Below are positions 1 through 11,701 of a stretch of 64,000 nucleotides of DNA, one piece after another. Position 1 is the stretch's first letter. The number at the start of each line of letters is the position of its first letter. The notes beneath the pieces are model-generated. The model was not told the origin of the DNA and searched no databases. It worked only from the letters and a program-made list of their open reading frames with translations. Source of the stretch: Phanerochaete sordida (taxonomy: Eukaryota; Basidiomycota; Agaricomycetes; Polyporales; Phanerochaetaceae); assembly GCA_019973155.2 (NCBI GenBank), contig BPQB01000009.1, forward strand, positions 124,001 to 188,000. Direction: 5' to 3'. The position numbers and the translations under genes were made by a program.

Positions 1-1053
1 GATAGCAATCTTTCCTAGGAACCTCGGGGAGGTGAATCCAGCCATCAATTCTCGGACTTTCTTCACCAGCGGACGGAAGTGCGGTGGAAGGCAGCCAATG
101 ACGAAGTTTGCGTGGCCAGAGCCTCTGATGACCTGGATGGCCGGAGCGGTTGACCATTCGAGACCATCGTCCTTCCTGCCATACGACTTCATAGCACGTG
201 CTTCGGATTTCGGTACCCTCGCTGTGTCTCGTCCAGCTTCCAGCATGCCGAAAGGTGCGCCGAAAGCCAGGTCACCTAAAATATTGTCAGAATTGAGTGC
301 TGGAGCGTTCCAGTAGCCCATACCGATAATATCGAAAGTCTCGAAGTTCAGCCCTGTTAATGGTTGTCAGTCCATAATACCTGAGGCGTAGGCGAAGATA
401 GGCCCTACTGACATGGCACACAGTCCAACCAGGCCAATCCTCCGCTCGCCGTCCAGGAGCACGACCCCAAAACCCCACGTTTACCTTGAGCTCCAGCAGC
501 GCACATGTCGTCGAACTGCTTGACGAGCTTATGCTGGTGCCCGCGCACAGCCGGCTCAAAGTCCGCGATACCCTTCATAGACATGGCATGAGCGGTGTAC
601 TTCCGCTTCCGGGCATGTTCGGGTCGCGAGCGGGTGGTGAACATGCTGGTGCGGAAGACCACGAAGGTATCGTAGAAGTCGCTCTTGAGTGTGCCAGATG
701 AATGTCCGTAGACTACGTTGAGGGCGTCCGGGTCGGCTATGGAGACGTGCTTGGGAGACAGACGAACGATGGGCCCTATGTAGCGTCATCAAAAATAGCA
801 GAGATATAAGGGGGTGGAGGTTCGTACCATAACGTTGGTGAGCGGCGTCGATTGCGGTCGTGACCTCGCAATTGTACGCTTTGAGCGTCAGCCACAGGTT
901 GGAGAACTTGGCCAACAATGGTCCTGGGCACGACTGCAGGTCGTACTTGTCGATAAAGAAGGGCACGACCCATAGACCAAGTAGAACGGCTGCGGACACG
1001 AGTACAGCAGAGGAAGTGTCCGGTTGGAAAGACGAAAATAAGAGCTGTTCCAT
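1..1053 (-). CDS. Cytochrome P450, CYP53 (benzoate 4-monooxygenase)-like, 5' part only
   Basis: Haem-thiolate monooxygenase, N-terminal portion; the gene runs off the left edge, so the heme-binding cysteine region is not visible. Proposed exons on the minus strand are 828-1053, 413-775, 324-353 and 1-275, all closing in frame. The protein starts MEQLLF, has one hydrophobic anchor (about residues 15-35) for the ER membrane, then the proline-rich hinge CPGPLLAKFSNLW, then SRPEHARKRK and FDIIGDLAFGAPFGML, a stretch typical of CYP53-class benzoate para-hydroxylases. In fungi this class hydroxylates benzoate on the way to protocatechuate and detoxifies plant or lignin aromatics. Class assignment is from these short motifs only; another CYP clan member is possible. 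It is divergent from the SNIP1-like gene, with about 900 bp between the two starts. Confidence 0.85.
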
Positions 1054-1950
1054 GGTGGGTATGTGAGCAACTGGACTGACGATACGAAGAGAGAGAACGA
1101 GCTTATTATAAGTATCTGAGAGGCCCTCCCCCTTCGGGAATAGCAGATATCACCGAGGTAACAGAAGAACTTGGGCATGCAATGCGAATACTCCTTTTGC
1201 ACCGTATGGGGTCGTCGGCACGGTGGAGTTGATTGCGGACGACGTCCGCCAGACGGCAGAATACGGCATCGAGGACACCGTCACTGCATTGACTGTCTAT
1301 GCGCCACCCTCTCATCGCCCGGAAGCCTGTGGCCGGGCAATGAATGCGCTCTGATGCTTCGGTCGCGAAGAGAAGATGCCGCGCGTAATACCGATGACCG
1401 GCCAGTTGGTAGGGCAGCCCGTCGAGCCGTGAGCAAGCGTGAACATCGGCTCGAAGGTCGCGAAGCGCAACCACCACTGAGCGTCCGCGCTACGATACGC
1501 TACGATGATCTGTGCAGCGCGTGAGTGACAACGCTCCTGAAGGTGAAGATTCGCAGCATACCTCCGGCATCCTGCCTATAGCTGACATCTACTGTATTAC
1601 GTAGAATATGACGGGGAGCTGGGCCCATATCGTTCTGTCGATACGTCCTCACGGACACTTGGTCACCTGAGAAGGCTCTGTGATCTGCAAGAACCACGGT
1701 GCGAAGGCTGTGGCCACCCCAGCTCTCCACAAGCCGATAGTATCAGCCACTTCTGTTGGACGTATGTGATGTGACTAGGGTTCTGCTGCAACTACTAGGC
1801 AGCGTTGAGGTCAAGGTAAGAAAATGGCTAAAGCGAGGACGATGTGGCAAACGAGCACGTAAAAGGAAACCCTTTGATAAGCTGCCGCCCGGGCTTCACC
1901 TTGCAGATTAGATCAAGGCCAGATCTGCTTCCCACCACCAACTGTCCGCT
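1054..1950. other. Intergenic, divergent promoter region
   Basis: Lies between the divergently transcribed P450 and SNIP1-like genes. Open frames on both strands here (for example 1106-1477 minus and 1171-1524 plus) overlap one another, show no recognisable motif and cannot be joined to either neighbour. I see no gene; it presumably holds both promoters. Confidence 0.5.
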
Positions 1951-3065
1951 ATGGTGCGAGACTATTCTCCCCGTCGCTCACACCCCACCGAGGATCCTGA
2001 CAGGCGTCCCAGAACTTCAAAAAGTTCTCGGAGAGATTACGACGACTCGCCCCGGAGAGAGGGCAGATATCCCGGGCGCGAGCGGCGGAGGGACGACCGC
2101 GACCGCGAGGAACCGCGGTACAGCAGGGGACGGGATGACCACGATCGCAACCGCGACTACTCGAGCAGGCGTGACAAGGAAGGGCGAGACAGAGACAGAG
2201 ACAGGGACAGGGACAGAGGCAAAGACAGGGACGACAGGGACCTGAGGGATCGCGACAGCGAGCGCCGCAAGGACGCACCACGGGACGGTCCTTCGCGTCG
2301 TTCTGCGTCACCGCCCCGCCGCTCGGTCTCCAGGCCCAAGTCTCGTGCGTCCCGCTCGAAGTCGCCCGAGGACAAAGCCAAGCCCAACTTCAACCCGAGC
2401 GGGCTGCTGGCTGCAGCGACGAAGACTGTCGAGCACAAGGACGGCACGAAGACCGTGCTCAAGTACCATGAGCCCCCAGAAGCGCGGAAACCGACAGTGG
2501 GCTGGCGGCTGTATGTGTTCAAGGGGCAGGAGCAGCTTGGTGAGCACTCAATAGTTTATGCGGAAGCATGACGCGCCTCTGACCGCCAACTAGACGTGCT
2601 GCACATTCAGAGGCAGAGCTGCTACCTCGTGGGTCGAGACCGATTGGTGGTGGATATTGTCGTCGAACATCCGTCCTGCTCCAAGCAGCACGCTGCCATA
2701 CAATGTAAGCTGGCCTCATCTAAGCCCCTTGCGATCGCTGATGGTTGTGCTCAGTTCGTCAAGTGCACGAGAGGAATGAGTTCGGCGACTCGAAGTCGGC
2801 GGTGAAGTGCGTCCTTGCTACCGAGATTATCACAATGTTCGCTGATGCCCCGACCCGAAGGCCATTTGTGATAGACCTCGAGTCTACCAACGGCACAGCC
2901 GTCAACGGAGAGACGATCCCTACCTCGAGATACTTCGAACTGAAAATGGGAGATGGTGCGCACCCTGATCTTGCACCCACGTCACGGCTACTCAGACTCT
3001 CCTCAGTCATCAAGTTCGGAGAGTCCCAGAGAGAATACGTGCTACTGTCTGAAGACGCTGCATGA
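1951..3065 (+). CDS. SNIP1/Pml1-like FHA-domain protein (RES splicing complex)
   Basis: Nuclear protein with an Arg/Asp/Ser-rich N-terminal half and a C-terminal forkhead-associated (FHA) phosphopeptide-binding domain. Exons: 1951-2539, 2594-2704, 2755-2806, 2861-2955, 3007-3065, with every junction GT-AG and in frame. Residues 1-150 are RD/RS-rich with a run of RD dipeptides; then comes the conserved linker NPSGLLAAATKTVEHKDG and the FHA core with VGRD, HPSCSKQHAAIQ and DLESTNGTAVNG. SNIP1 in animals and Pml1 in yeast have this order and act in the RES complex, which retains and splices pre-mRNA; that role is inferred. The start is the first ATG before the RS-rich block. It converges with the carnitine acetyltransferase gene with only about 100 bp between the stops, so the 3' UTRs may overlap. 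Confidence 0.9.
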
Positions 3066-3164
3066 TCTGACACGTGGAGTCACGCTCGCAAGTTCACTTG
3101 CATTCGACTCTTCCAAGATGAGGATATCCGATTAAGATGTGCTAGTTCTATGGGACAATATCCG

Positions 3165-5300
3165 CTATAGCTTAGCCTTGCCACCTTCCGCCCTCGACCC
3201 CTGCTCTTTAGCGGCCTGCTCCATCATCTCCCGAGTCTCCGTCGCCGCTTCGGCCAAGTAGTGCTTGAGCTCCTGCGTACCCCGCTTCAAGCTTGTGATC
3301 GTCCAGCGAATGTACTCGTCGCCGATAGAGTACGACAAGCCGTAGCCGTCAGGTACGACTGTGATGTACGTCAGAAATGTGGAATCAATGCGGTATTGAG
3401 CGATCGTACCTTCACCGTAACCCCAACCGTCGAGGCACGGCGACGACAAGTTGGATGTCGAGAGCTCCCAGTGGTTCGTCCTGGAGAACGCCGGGTCGGT
3501 GTAGATCTCCGGCGTAGGCTCGCCCTCCTTGATCATCTTCTTGAGCCCAAAGAGGTGCCGGTCGACGCCCTGGCCGTCGGCGGCCCACGCGGCGTACTGC
3601 AGGTGGCGCGCGACGGCCTTGCGGAAGAGGTCCGCGCGGCGCGCGACGGGGGTGCTCGGGTCGAGCATCGCCTCGGCCCACGCCTTGCTCTCGTTGCTCG
3701 CGGAGCGGATGACCTCGGTGCGGCCGCGCTGGAACTTGCGCGTCTGCGCGCTCTCGTAGCACACACCCGGGCGGCCGAACATCTTGTGGAACGCGAGCTG
3801 CTTCACGAGCTGCGCCCACGCGTCGGGCGACACGCGGAAGCGCTTGATCTGCTCCTTGCCGTAGCCCTCGTAGTGCAGCACCGCCATGTCGTGCGCGCCG
3901 ACGAGCGCGTCGAAGTGCTCTTGCGCGCGGGCGATCGCGTCGCGGGTCGCGTTGTCGACAACGAAGGACAGCTCGCGCGGCGGTTCGAGCGCGCGCCCGC
4001 TCTCCGCCGTGCGCGCCGCGCCGAGGTCAATCTTCCCCTGCGCGAGCGCGCCGATGACGAACTCGGTCATGCGCAGCGTCGGCGTGCCGTCCATGCACGA
4101 GTGTTCGCCGAGGAAGCCGGACTTGCCGTTCTCGAACACAATCACTGCGCGATGTCAGATACGCGGCCTGGTCCAGAAAACGACAGGGCGTACACTGGTG
4201 CTTGTCGTAGAAACGATTCTTGCCGTCGCCTACCCAGCAGTTCCAGCTGGCGTCGTCGCGCGTGACCGGCTTCGTGTCGTCGAGACAGACCACGATCATG
4301 GCAGACTCGATGGCTTCCAGCGCCGCAGCATTGGAAGGCGATGCCTTGAGGAGTGCTTCCCGTGCCTGCGGTCTGTGTCAGCGCCGTAAGAGTTACGAAA
4401 GCGTTACGCCCTACATCAGCCCAGATATCGCGGTTTTCCGAGGTGAGAGCTCCAACGGGCTCGCCCTTTGCATCGCCAGCCAGGGCAATGACACGCTCTA
4501 TTTGGGCTTCTAGCTCGGCCGCGGTGAGTTCCCGGCCATCTCTCGTAATGAGCGGCACTTGGTAGAACTTGTTCTTGCGAACGAATACGACATGGTTGTG
4601 TTTTGCGGGGTCGAACTTGTGCGCGGTATCAGAAGGCTTCACCGGGTATCGACATGCGTGGAAACTGGAGGCACACTTCAGTATAGTTCGCACGTCCGGG
4701 GATAAAGACTTACAGCCACTTGTACGAATCCATGGCAAGGGGTGCACCCTTGATCTTCTCTGGCTCTAGCTCTTTGCTATCAAGTACGTTAGCAGGACCC
4801 TTCAGAGAGTGCCGTGAGTACACTCACCTCTCCACAAGCGAGCGGAACGCGAGAATCCCCTTTAGGAGCTCAGCAGCGCGCTTCGCTTGACTAGGTCTCC
4901 GCAGATCGTCTTTGTGCACGTAGAAGTAGCTCACATAGACGACCACTGGATCGCGGTAGCCCATGTACGCGGTCTCGTTCCACCAGTCGGCCAGCCAGTT
5001 ACTGATGCTCGGGTCGGCCGCCCGCGCCTCGAGGCGCTTCTGCAGCTCCTTGCCCTGCTCCGACTCGGCGAACTGCTTGACGATGGACGTGGTCTTCGAA
5101 TACTCCTCGGGTGTCAGGTGAGGCTTGACTGTCTCGAGGTACTTGGCGGCTGTGGATGGCAGCGGAGGCACCGGGAGTTTCGGGATCGACGACTCGAAGC
5201 GAAGCATCTTCCCCGCAGACGTGTCTGGCTCGACCGCGAGGCCTGGGGGCACGTCCTCTCTGCGAGGCATGGATGTCTTGAAGGTACGTGGCTTGGACAT
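3165..5300 (-). CDS. CAT2: Carnitine O-acetyltransferase (peroxisomal/mitochondrial)
   Basis: Transfers acetyl groups between CoA and carnitine so that acetyl units made in peroxisomes can reach mitochondria; needed in fungi for growth on fatty acids or acetate. Exons (minus): 4828-5300, 4714-4776, 4415-4664, 4194-4365, 3410-4144, 3165-3358, giving about 628 residues, normal for the family. Landmarks: N-terminal LPVPPLPSTAAKYL; VVCLDDTKPV; the active-site block LGEHSCMDGTPTLRM with the catalytic His; choline/carnitine-site residues in SNLSSPCLDGWGYGE; and a C-terminal AKL, a PTS1 peroxisomal signal. The last intron (3359-3409, 51 nt) has no stop and a length divisible by three, so retention would insert 17 residues after GYGE. 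No obvious mitochondrial presequence follows the chosen ATG. It is divergent from the phosducin-like gene. Confidence 0.95.
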
Positions 5301-6107
5301 GGTGGGTGGTGAACGACGCTGCAGGACAAAATATCAGTCATGTTGCACTGGCTCGGGTCGGGATAAGAGCGAGAGCCCTCCGGATCGGCCTGCGCCTTCC
5401 GGCCAATACAGTGTGACTTCTATCCCCTTCCGGGCGGTGGGGAAGCTACTCACCGGGAGTCGCGAAGACACTCGAGACGCAGAGGCTCTGGAGCTGGAGG
5501 CCAACCTCAGCATTACAGGCGCGTTGGCGGAAGGATGATTAGACGTGTCCGAGAGAGGTTTGGCGTCCTCTACCGTTCACGAGCGTTGTGCAGCGTATTT
5601 AAAGGGCGATAGAGTGGGATCCCGCCTGTCTGGACAAACTTTGGATGGCAGTGAATTTGACGACAGCAGTCAAAATCGAGTATAGCTCGATCAGCTGTGT
5701 CAGGAGGCGGCGGGTCAGGTGAGACGACCCGGAGGAGCGAGGCGGAGGAGCACTGTCTAGATTGTCGTCGAGCGGGGATGCGGGGCAGCGATGTGGGGTT
5801 GCGGGTGCTCGTCGACGGCCGAATTATATGCAGCGCGCAACGTCCGGCGCCGGCTGTGCTGGGCGGGGCCCATGTGATTGCCCCTCGTCCGACGGCGCGT
5901 CCCACTTGCTCGAAAGTGCGCTCGGTATTTCGGAGGAGAAAAGTGAATAAATTGGCGACATAATGCAGTGACGAACGGCGTGAACGGGCTTGACAAACGG
6001 TGCGAAGCAAGCATGGGAGCCGAGGCGGGTGAAGCGTGCGAACGGAGTGAATCATCTCGCAGACTCGCGCTGGCTTTCGTCCGGTTGCTCTCGCCACATC
6101 ACCTACC
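5301..6107. promoter_or_regulatory. Bidirectional promoter region, CAT2 / phosducin-like
   Basis: About 800 bp separate the two divergent start codons. Open frames across it (for example 5570-6160 minus) show no family motif and overlap the first short exon of the plus-strand gene. I see no gene; the function is inferred from position only. Confidence 0.4.
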
Positions 6108-7324
6108 ATGCCCGACGTGTTCGTACGTGCTGCCCCTCCACACTTCCGCTCATCATTCATATCACAATCTTAGGATGGCAATATTGAAGACCTCGTGCTC
6201 TCCGGAAAGCTGTTCCAGCCCGCGTCGCGTTCATCATCGCCCGTGAGGTCGCGCTCGCCGTCACCAACACCTGCACACTGGCCCAAAGAAGATGAAGGCT
6301 ATGATTACGACTCAGATGCAGAGCGCCGTCAGGCTATCGAAGCCAGGATAGCCAGCCAGCAGCGCGAAGAAGATTCCATCGGCATGGGCCCTGGGCGCAC
6401 CGGTGTCAAGGGTGTCATTCGCGACAGGAAAGAGGCGCAGTCTCTCGCACGCGGAAAGCAAGCACAGAAGGTCGATGCTATGAACCGCGCCATGGAGAAG
6501 GCTAGCCTGGGCGGCTTGACCTGGGCGGAAGAAGAACAGCTGCGTTTGGCGGAGAAGGCACGCGAGGAAGGGCGGCCCTCCACATCGACGCGCAACCCAT
6601 TCAGCAAGGGCAGATTCGGTCACCTGCGGGAAGTCGGTGAACGCACATTCGTTCAGGCAGTGGAGTCAGAAGACTCTCAGATCTGGGTGGTCATTCATAT
6701 CTACGATCCCGTACGTGCGGCCTCTTATATGAACTCGATACGCGACTCATGCTGAATATTCGCCCCTAGTCTCTGGATCGGTGCGCCACCCTCGACGAGA
6801 CCCTCAGCCGGCTCGCTCGGCAGTACCCCTCGACGAAGTTCCTGCGTGCGCGTGCAGGCGCGCTCGGCTTCGCGACTGCGAAGCCTAAAGCGCAAGGCAA
6901 CAACTTCTTGTCAGCGCGGCCGCCCTTCTCCCTTCGTCGAACACCGTCTCGCAAGATATTGGTACCAGGCGGATACAACTCAGACGATGAAGACGACGAA
7001 GCCAGCGATGAAGAGAAGAGCGACGACGGTTGGGGCGACGATGATGTGGATACAGACGTCCTGCCAACGCTGCTGGTCTACCGCGCTGGAGAACTCGTGC
7101 ATTCTTGGATTCGCGTTGACTGGGAAGCGAGCATGGGCATTGAAGAGCTTCTGAAAAAGTCCGTTAACCTTTTGGCCTTATCTGAGCCTGGCTAACCTCG
7201 AGGTGACCGCAGGCACCACGTACTTGCGGAAGGCGCTGGATCTAATGGAAACCTCGGCTTCCCCTCCGATGACGAAGACGACGATGTCGTCTTCAGCGGA
7301 AGCGACGACGGGTACGATTTTTAG
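6108..7324 (+). CDS. Phosducin-like protein (thioredoxin-fold)
   Basis: Cytosolic thioredoxin-fold cochaperone; members of this family assist the CCT chaperonin or bind G-beta-gamma. Exons: 6108-6122 (a 15-nt first exon, MPDVF), 6174-6710, 6770-7158, 7213-7324, giving about 350 residues with all junctions in frame. After the tiny first exon the protein continues DGNIEDLVLSGKLFQP, then a Ser/Pro-rich and charged region with TGVKGVIRD and GRFGHLREVGERTFVQAV, then the thioredoxin-like fold with WVVIHIYDPSLDRC, LPTLLVYRAGELV and an acidic tail (PSDDEDDD...). Two further acidic runs lie around the DVLPTLLVY block. The thioredoxin CxxC is absent, as expected for phosducins. Which phosducin subfamily it belongs to cannot be settled by eye. 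Confidence 0.88.
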
Positions 7325-8803
7325 GACATATCATCATGAGTATAATCCGGATTAACTACAGTGTACGTTCTAATCAAATTGGAAACACCTTATAATGCTC
7401 CATATGTATTATATTCCGCCCAGCTGCACCGCGAAGTGCTCGCAAAATCTCGGAACGGTTGGTCCATCCCGTCTGTCCGTGAACTGTCCGACATATCAAA
7501 GTGATCCTCGCAACCATCACTCGACGTCTTGCTGCACGTCCACGCTCGGGGTAGTCAGAAGGCCTCGAAGGTGCTGCACGATGCAGTGCATCCGCAAGGC
7601 CTGAGATTTCATATCACGCCGGGTACGGAGGGCATCGCCGACGCAGAACCATGTTATCTGACCGAAAGCATGAACGCAGACAGAGTTCGGATACGAAGCT
7701 TCGTTGCTCATAAGCTCCCGACGCACTGCCTGCTTCGTGAGATCCACCCTCGAATTATGCTCTGCCGCTGCAGGTGGAGCGGGAGGTCCCGAGATCATAT
7801 CCTGGCACTGCGTTGGCAGGCGGCCCTCACAAGTTTCCGGCAGCATTCGCCCGTCATGCAAAGTTTACAACTCCGCAGGACCCTTGCGCACACTGTATCA
7901 AGGGGACGGCTGCACGCGGGTGCCTGGCACTGTGGCGAGCCACACCGCGGCCACTCGGCGGGCGGCCAGCGGGGACGAGCGTTGGCAGGAGTGATCTGTC
8001 GCGACGACGTGCGCAGCCGGCGGATCCCCCTCAGGCCCCGCAGGTAGCCCAATGCGTAGGAGCTGTGCGGATGTGCCCCCGGTTCTGGCGGCGAACCTTG
8101 GCCTAATGACGAAGATAATCCGCGCCCGCGGAACACTGTGGCATGCGTCCCCTGCCCGCTCCCACGAACTCTAGATTGCAATCTGGGCTGCATTCCCTAG
8201 GAGACTATCAGTGAACCTTAGCTGCGGGCATGGTGAACTTAACTTGGAAAGTACTCCGTGCCGCCCTCTGCGCACTAACCTCGCCCTGCGATGGGAACAG
8301 AGCAGAGATCGCAGCGATTGCCCCTATGGCCCCTCGTGCCCTAGACAGGCCTTGATGGGATCCCAGCCTAGAGACAAGGTTCCCAGCAACGTCGCCGAGG
8401 AAAATTAATGGGGTGTCAGCAGACCTACGCTGTGAGACCCGTATAGACCGACTCACGTCTGGAAGGCAGGGAACACGCCAAATGGCGACCGGGGAGGCCT
8501 GGGAGGTAGGATGATAATAGACTGCACGGGTCGCGATGCATTAAATACCTAAATTACAGCAGTAAGTACTATACGAGGTGACCCTATATATAAAGCAGAG
8601 TGAGGGAATGACGAGAGCTGTCCGAGTGCAGTCGTGAATGGCACACGATGCATAAGAACATAATCAAGCCTGCGAGTTCGTCCGCGAACGGTCCAAACTG
8701 AGAGGCTGTCTTGTAAATAAAGGTAGCGGCGATTCGGAAGATTTTGTCCGTCGCTCAGAGGAGCGCTGCGACCCAGGCTCGCTTTGCTTGGGCTGATCAG
8801 AAA
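7325..8803. other. Gene-poor stretch
   Basis: Overlapping open frames on both strands (7529-8047 plus, 7795-8193 minus, 8208-8456 minus) contain no motif I recognise, and I could not build a consistent spliced gene. A TATA-like run (CTATATATAAAG) sits near 8584 on the plus strand with only short open frames behind it. A small spliced gene on the minus strand, downstream of the hypothetical at 8804-9250, cannot be excluded. Confidence 0.3.
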
Positions 8804-9250
8804 TCACAGAAAAGGGACATCAGCATCTCGTGTGCGCTGGCGACGAACAACCGAACAACATGCCTCGTATTGATAGATGACAGGCATCGAGCCTTGCTGT
8901 CCAGTCGACGGACGACTCCCCGTGTGTGGCCTGCTGCTGGCGGAGCCGTTGCGGGCGTGGGCACGCCCGTTCGGCTGCGGGGACGCCGCATGCTGCTGGG
9001 GATGCAGCTGCAGGTTGGGGTCCAAGGCGGCGCGCTGTGCGTCGTGCCCGTTCGCCACAGCCTCTCCCCGCGCCGCGTAGGGTCCCGGCGCGCCGTTAGC
9101 CGGCTCGCGGGGCGGGCGGAGAGGAGACTCTGGCGTGGACAGAAATTGGCGCGCCTGCTTCTTGAATAGATCGTCGCACGACACGTTATGCGAGGGCGGA
9201 TTTGTCGGGAAGATCGCCATCAGGTCGTGTCCAGAGATGCGCGGGGGCAT
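8804..9250 (-). CDS. Hypothetical low-complexity protein (boundaries uncertain)
   Basis: An open frame of about 148 residues starting MPPRISGHDLMAIFP, followed by a Pro/Gln/Ala/Ser-rich, probably disordered tail. The segment SGHDLMAIFPTNPP reads like a structured N-terminal motif, and the frame stays open upstream to about 9340 (with SSPLNVVLAADSGS), so an upstream exon is likely and the ATG at 9250 may be internal. I do not recognise the family and no catalytic residues are visible. The 3' end is also uncertain, because residues after PVIYQ look like read-through into an intron. Low confidence that the coordinates are right; moderate that some protein is encoded. Confidence 0.4.
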   Translation of the reverse strand: MPPRISGHDLMAIFPTNPPSHNVSCDDLFKKQARQFLSTPESPLRPPREPANGAPGPYAARGEAVANGHDAQRAALDPNLQLHPQQHAASPQPNGRAHARNGSASSRPHTGSRPSTGQQGSMPVIYQYEACCSVVRRQRTRDADVPFL

Positions 9251-11701
9251 GTTTGCCGACGACGAGCCGTCCCGAGAGCGGGACCCGCTGTCCGCAGCTA
9301 GAACAACGTTTAGCGGCGACGAGGCACAAAGTGGCGTACGACGTACGAGATGGGCTCAGTGGAATGTCCTCGGGCTCACGCTTCGTTTCGTGGCGCACAC
9401 TGGAGACGGCTAGGTCAACACATAACTTTGTGAGGTCGATTGTAGTACCAGGAGCAATTCTAAGAGCCCACCTTGCATAACTGTGGAAACAGCAATTATT
9501 AAGGAGAGTAGGGTAGCGGATGGGTCGAAGAGCGAAAGAACGTAGCACGGGGAGGCCTCTATAGAGCAAAGGATGGGGGTAAGAGTCAAGGCAGTCAGAT
9601 GACAAACGGCATAGCATTAAGACCAGCCAGTCACCACGTCATCAAAGCGGGCATAGGCTGTACTACGGTGATGGCCCGACTTGTACAGCCCAGAGGACCT
9701 GACAACCGGATTAGCTTCCAACTTCAGGTTCCGATCCCTTCTCTCGACATCATTGCTGATCTTCGTCCTCCCACGAATCTTCAACGTGTGACTATGTTCT
9801 ATTGTCCACTACACGGAGAACAGAATTCAGTCACAGGCTTCAATGGAGCCCGCTCCTGGATTCCCGGCGGACAGGTGAACACGATGGACGCTGTGATATA
9901 ATGACGCCGCACATTACCTCGAGCGTCCCTGGTTTCACTGCCCGAACGCCCTCCTAAGCGCGCACCGCTCCTCCGGATTGTCCTCCTAGGGTCGGAGCGG
10001 CCAAAGGCATTTCGAACGAGGGTTTTCTCGTCTCACGCACACCTCCGGGTGAACCTGAAAAAATTGGCCTGCCCACTTCGGATGAGCCAGATTCCACGCC
10101 CACGACAGCGCGCCGGAGGCATAGAGTTTGCCCTGGAAGCACGTCGTGAGGCCGCGAGGACTGGCGTTCGTGGGCGCGCAGCGACATTTTCACCTTCACC
10201 GCCTCCTCCTCGCGCCGAGCGGTCTCGGCACCATCCTGCGCGGCGTCTCTGCCGCTAAGGTTCAGTCGTGATTCTGCATCGGGGCGGCCAACATCTATTT
10301 GCGCACTTTCTCCGGATAATCGTAGGCCTGGGTGGCTGGATGCCTGTTTGTGACGCAGCCAGATCCGTAACAAGGGACGCGGCACTCGCATCCGACGTCG
10401 GCCAGACCTTGAGGCGTTCTTGCTCTGCAAGGTTGTGTCAGCGATTGCAGTGCTCCGCCGCATGCAGCTTGGGCGCAGTCTGCTGCGCTCGGAATGGAAG
10501 AGCGAACGTCGGCCCTAAGTTGAACGAGCTATTCCACAAGGGCGGAGGTTCGGCCTGGCGGCGCAGCCGGTGGCAATACACACACTGTTCAGGTACTTCT
10601 GCGCATGAAGACGTCTCCATGAAGGCCAGTCTGTGATGGAGGCGCAGGCTCGTGCCGTCTATGTGCTGCGAAATTTGCACAGAGACGCATGGGCTGTGAT
10701 GGGTGTGTGAGCATAAGTGCAATAAACGTCTCGCTTGAGCGTATTATGCAACGGTACCTGCGACGAGCAACAGCAGCAATTTTCGTAGGCGAGCGCGCTG
10801 CAACAGCGTGTCTTGAGACCGAACCTTGGTGTTCAAGGCATATGCTCCGCGGTCCCATTGCCGACGGGGCGTACAGCAATGATCAGCTCGCTGAGCAAGA
10901 CGAGCAACTTCCACGGCACGGACCTCACGCACTTGGGTCATTCGCCGCTCACCTTCCAGCTCAGCATCCGTCTAAGTTTGAACTCTGGCTGAATTCGAAG
11001 CGCACCGCAATCCAATCGCGTCTGGAGGTCTGGCGGTAGAGACGCGTGACCACTGCCAGCCTGCACCGAATCCCGCGGTGAACGTGGAATACGAGCAACG
11101 AAAGTCAAAATCAAGAGAGTGTACCGCGCAATCGAGGACCCGAATAGAGAGCATATATAAAGTATTTAAACCTGCCACGAGGTGAGGGGGTGTGTGAGGG
11201 TGAGGGTCGGAAGGATCTGCTCGAAATGATTTTCTTCTAGCCAGTATTGGAAACCCTAACCCTGATCTTGCCTCCAAATCGTGTTCAGCACTTCAATCAC
11301 TGCGCGGAAAAGCTGGCTCTATAAGCGTACAAAATACACTTCTCAAATGAGCATTATATGCAGGCTGCTGCGGAACTGTGACAAGAGTCCTCGATCTTCA
11401 ACGAGTCAGTGCTCCTTTTCGCTGCAATTTCGCTGCTGGCGCTGTCATTTAAGTCGGTTTCAATGTACATACGTCTGCTCATTCCGGAGAGCTAGCATCA
11501 TATAGCGATGATAGATGATGAGGCTATACATTAAATACAATTATAATATCAATATAGATACAATTACTACTTGGGATGAGCGGTGGTACAGTCAAATACA
11601 TACATAGACTCTGAGCACTGCATCGGCCACTCCACGAGGCCCTCCTAGCCACTCCGACTCTTGGCATGCGGATCAATGTCCACAGCGGGAGCGACATCTT
11701 C
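9251..11701. other. Gene-poor stretch of about 2.4 kb
   Basis: No convincing gene. An open frame at 9954-10463 (minus, 169 codons, charged, with a run like ARREEEAVKVK) is the most protein-like piece but has no recognisable fold, start context or partner exons. A TATA-like element (ATATATAAAG) lies near 11152 on the plus strand, and an AAACCCTAACCCT telobox-like word lies at about 11251. The 3' end of the arrestin-like gene closes this region. Confidence 0.3.

Noticed and set aside
3261..4265. 334-codon plus-strand frame
   Set aside because: Antisense shadow of the carnitine acetyltransferase main exon; Arg/Val/Ala-rich without motifs.
11250..11263. Telomere or subtelomeric boundary
   Set aside because: Fewer than two CCCTAA units with ordinary single-copy genes on both sides; not a telomere.
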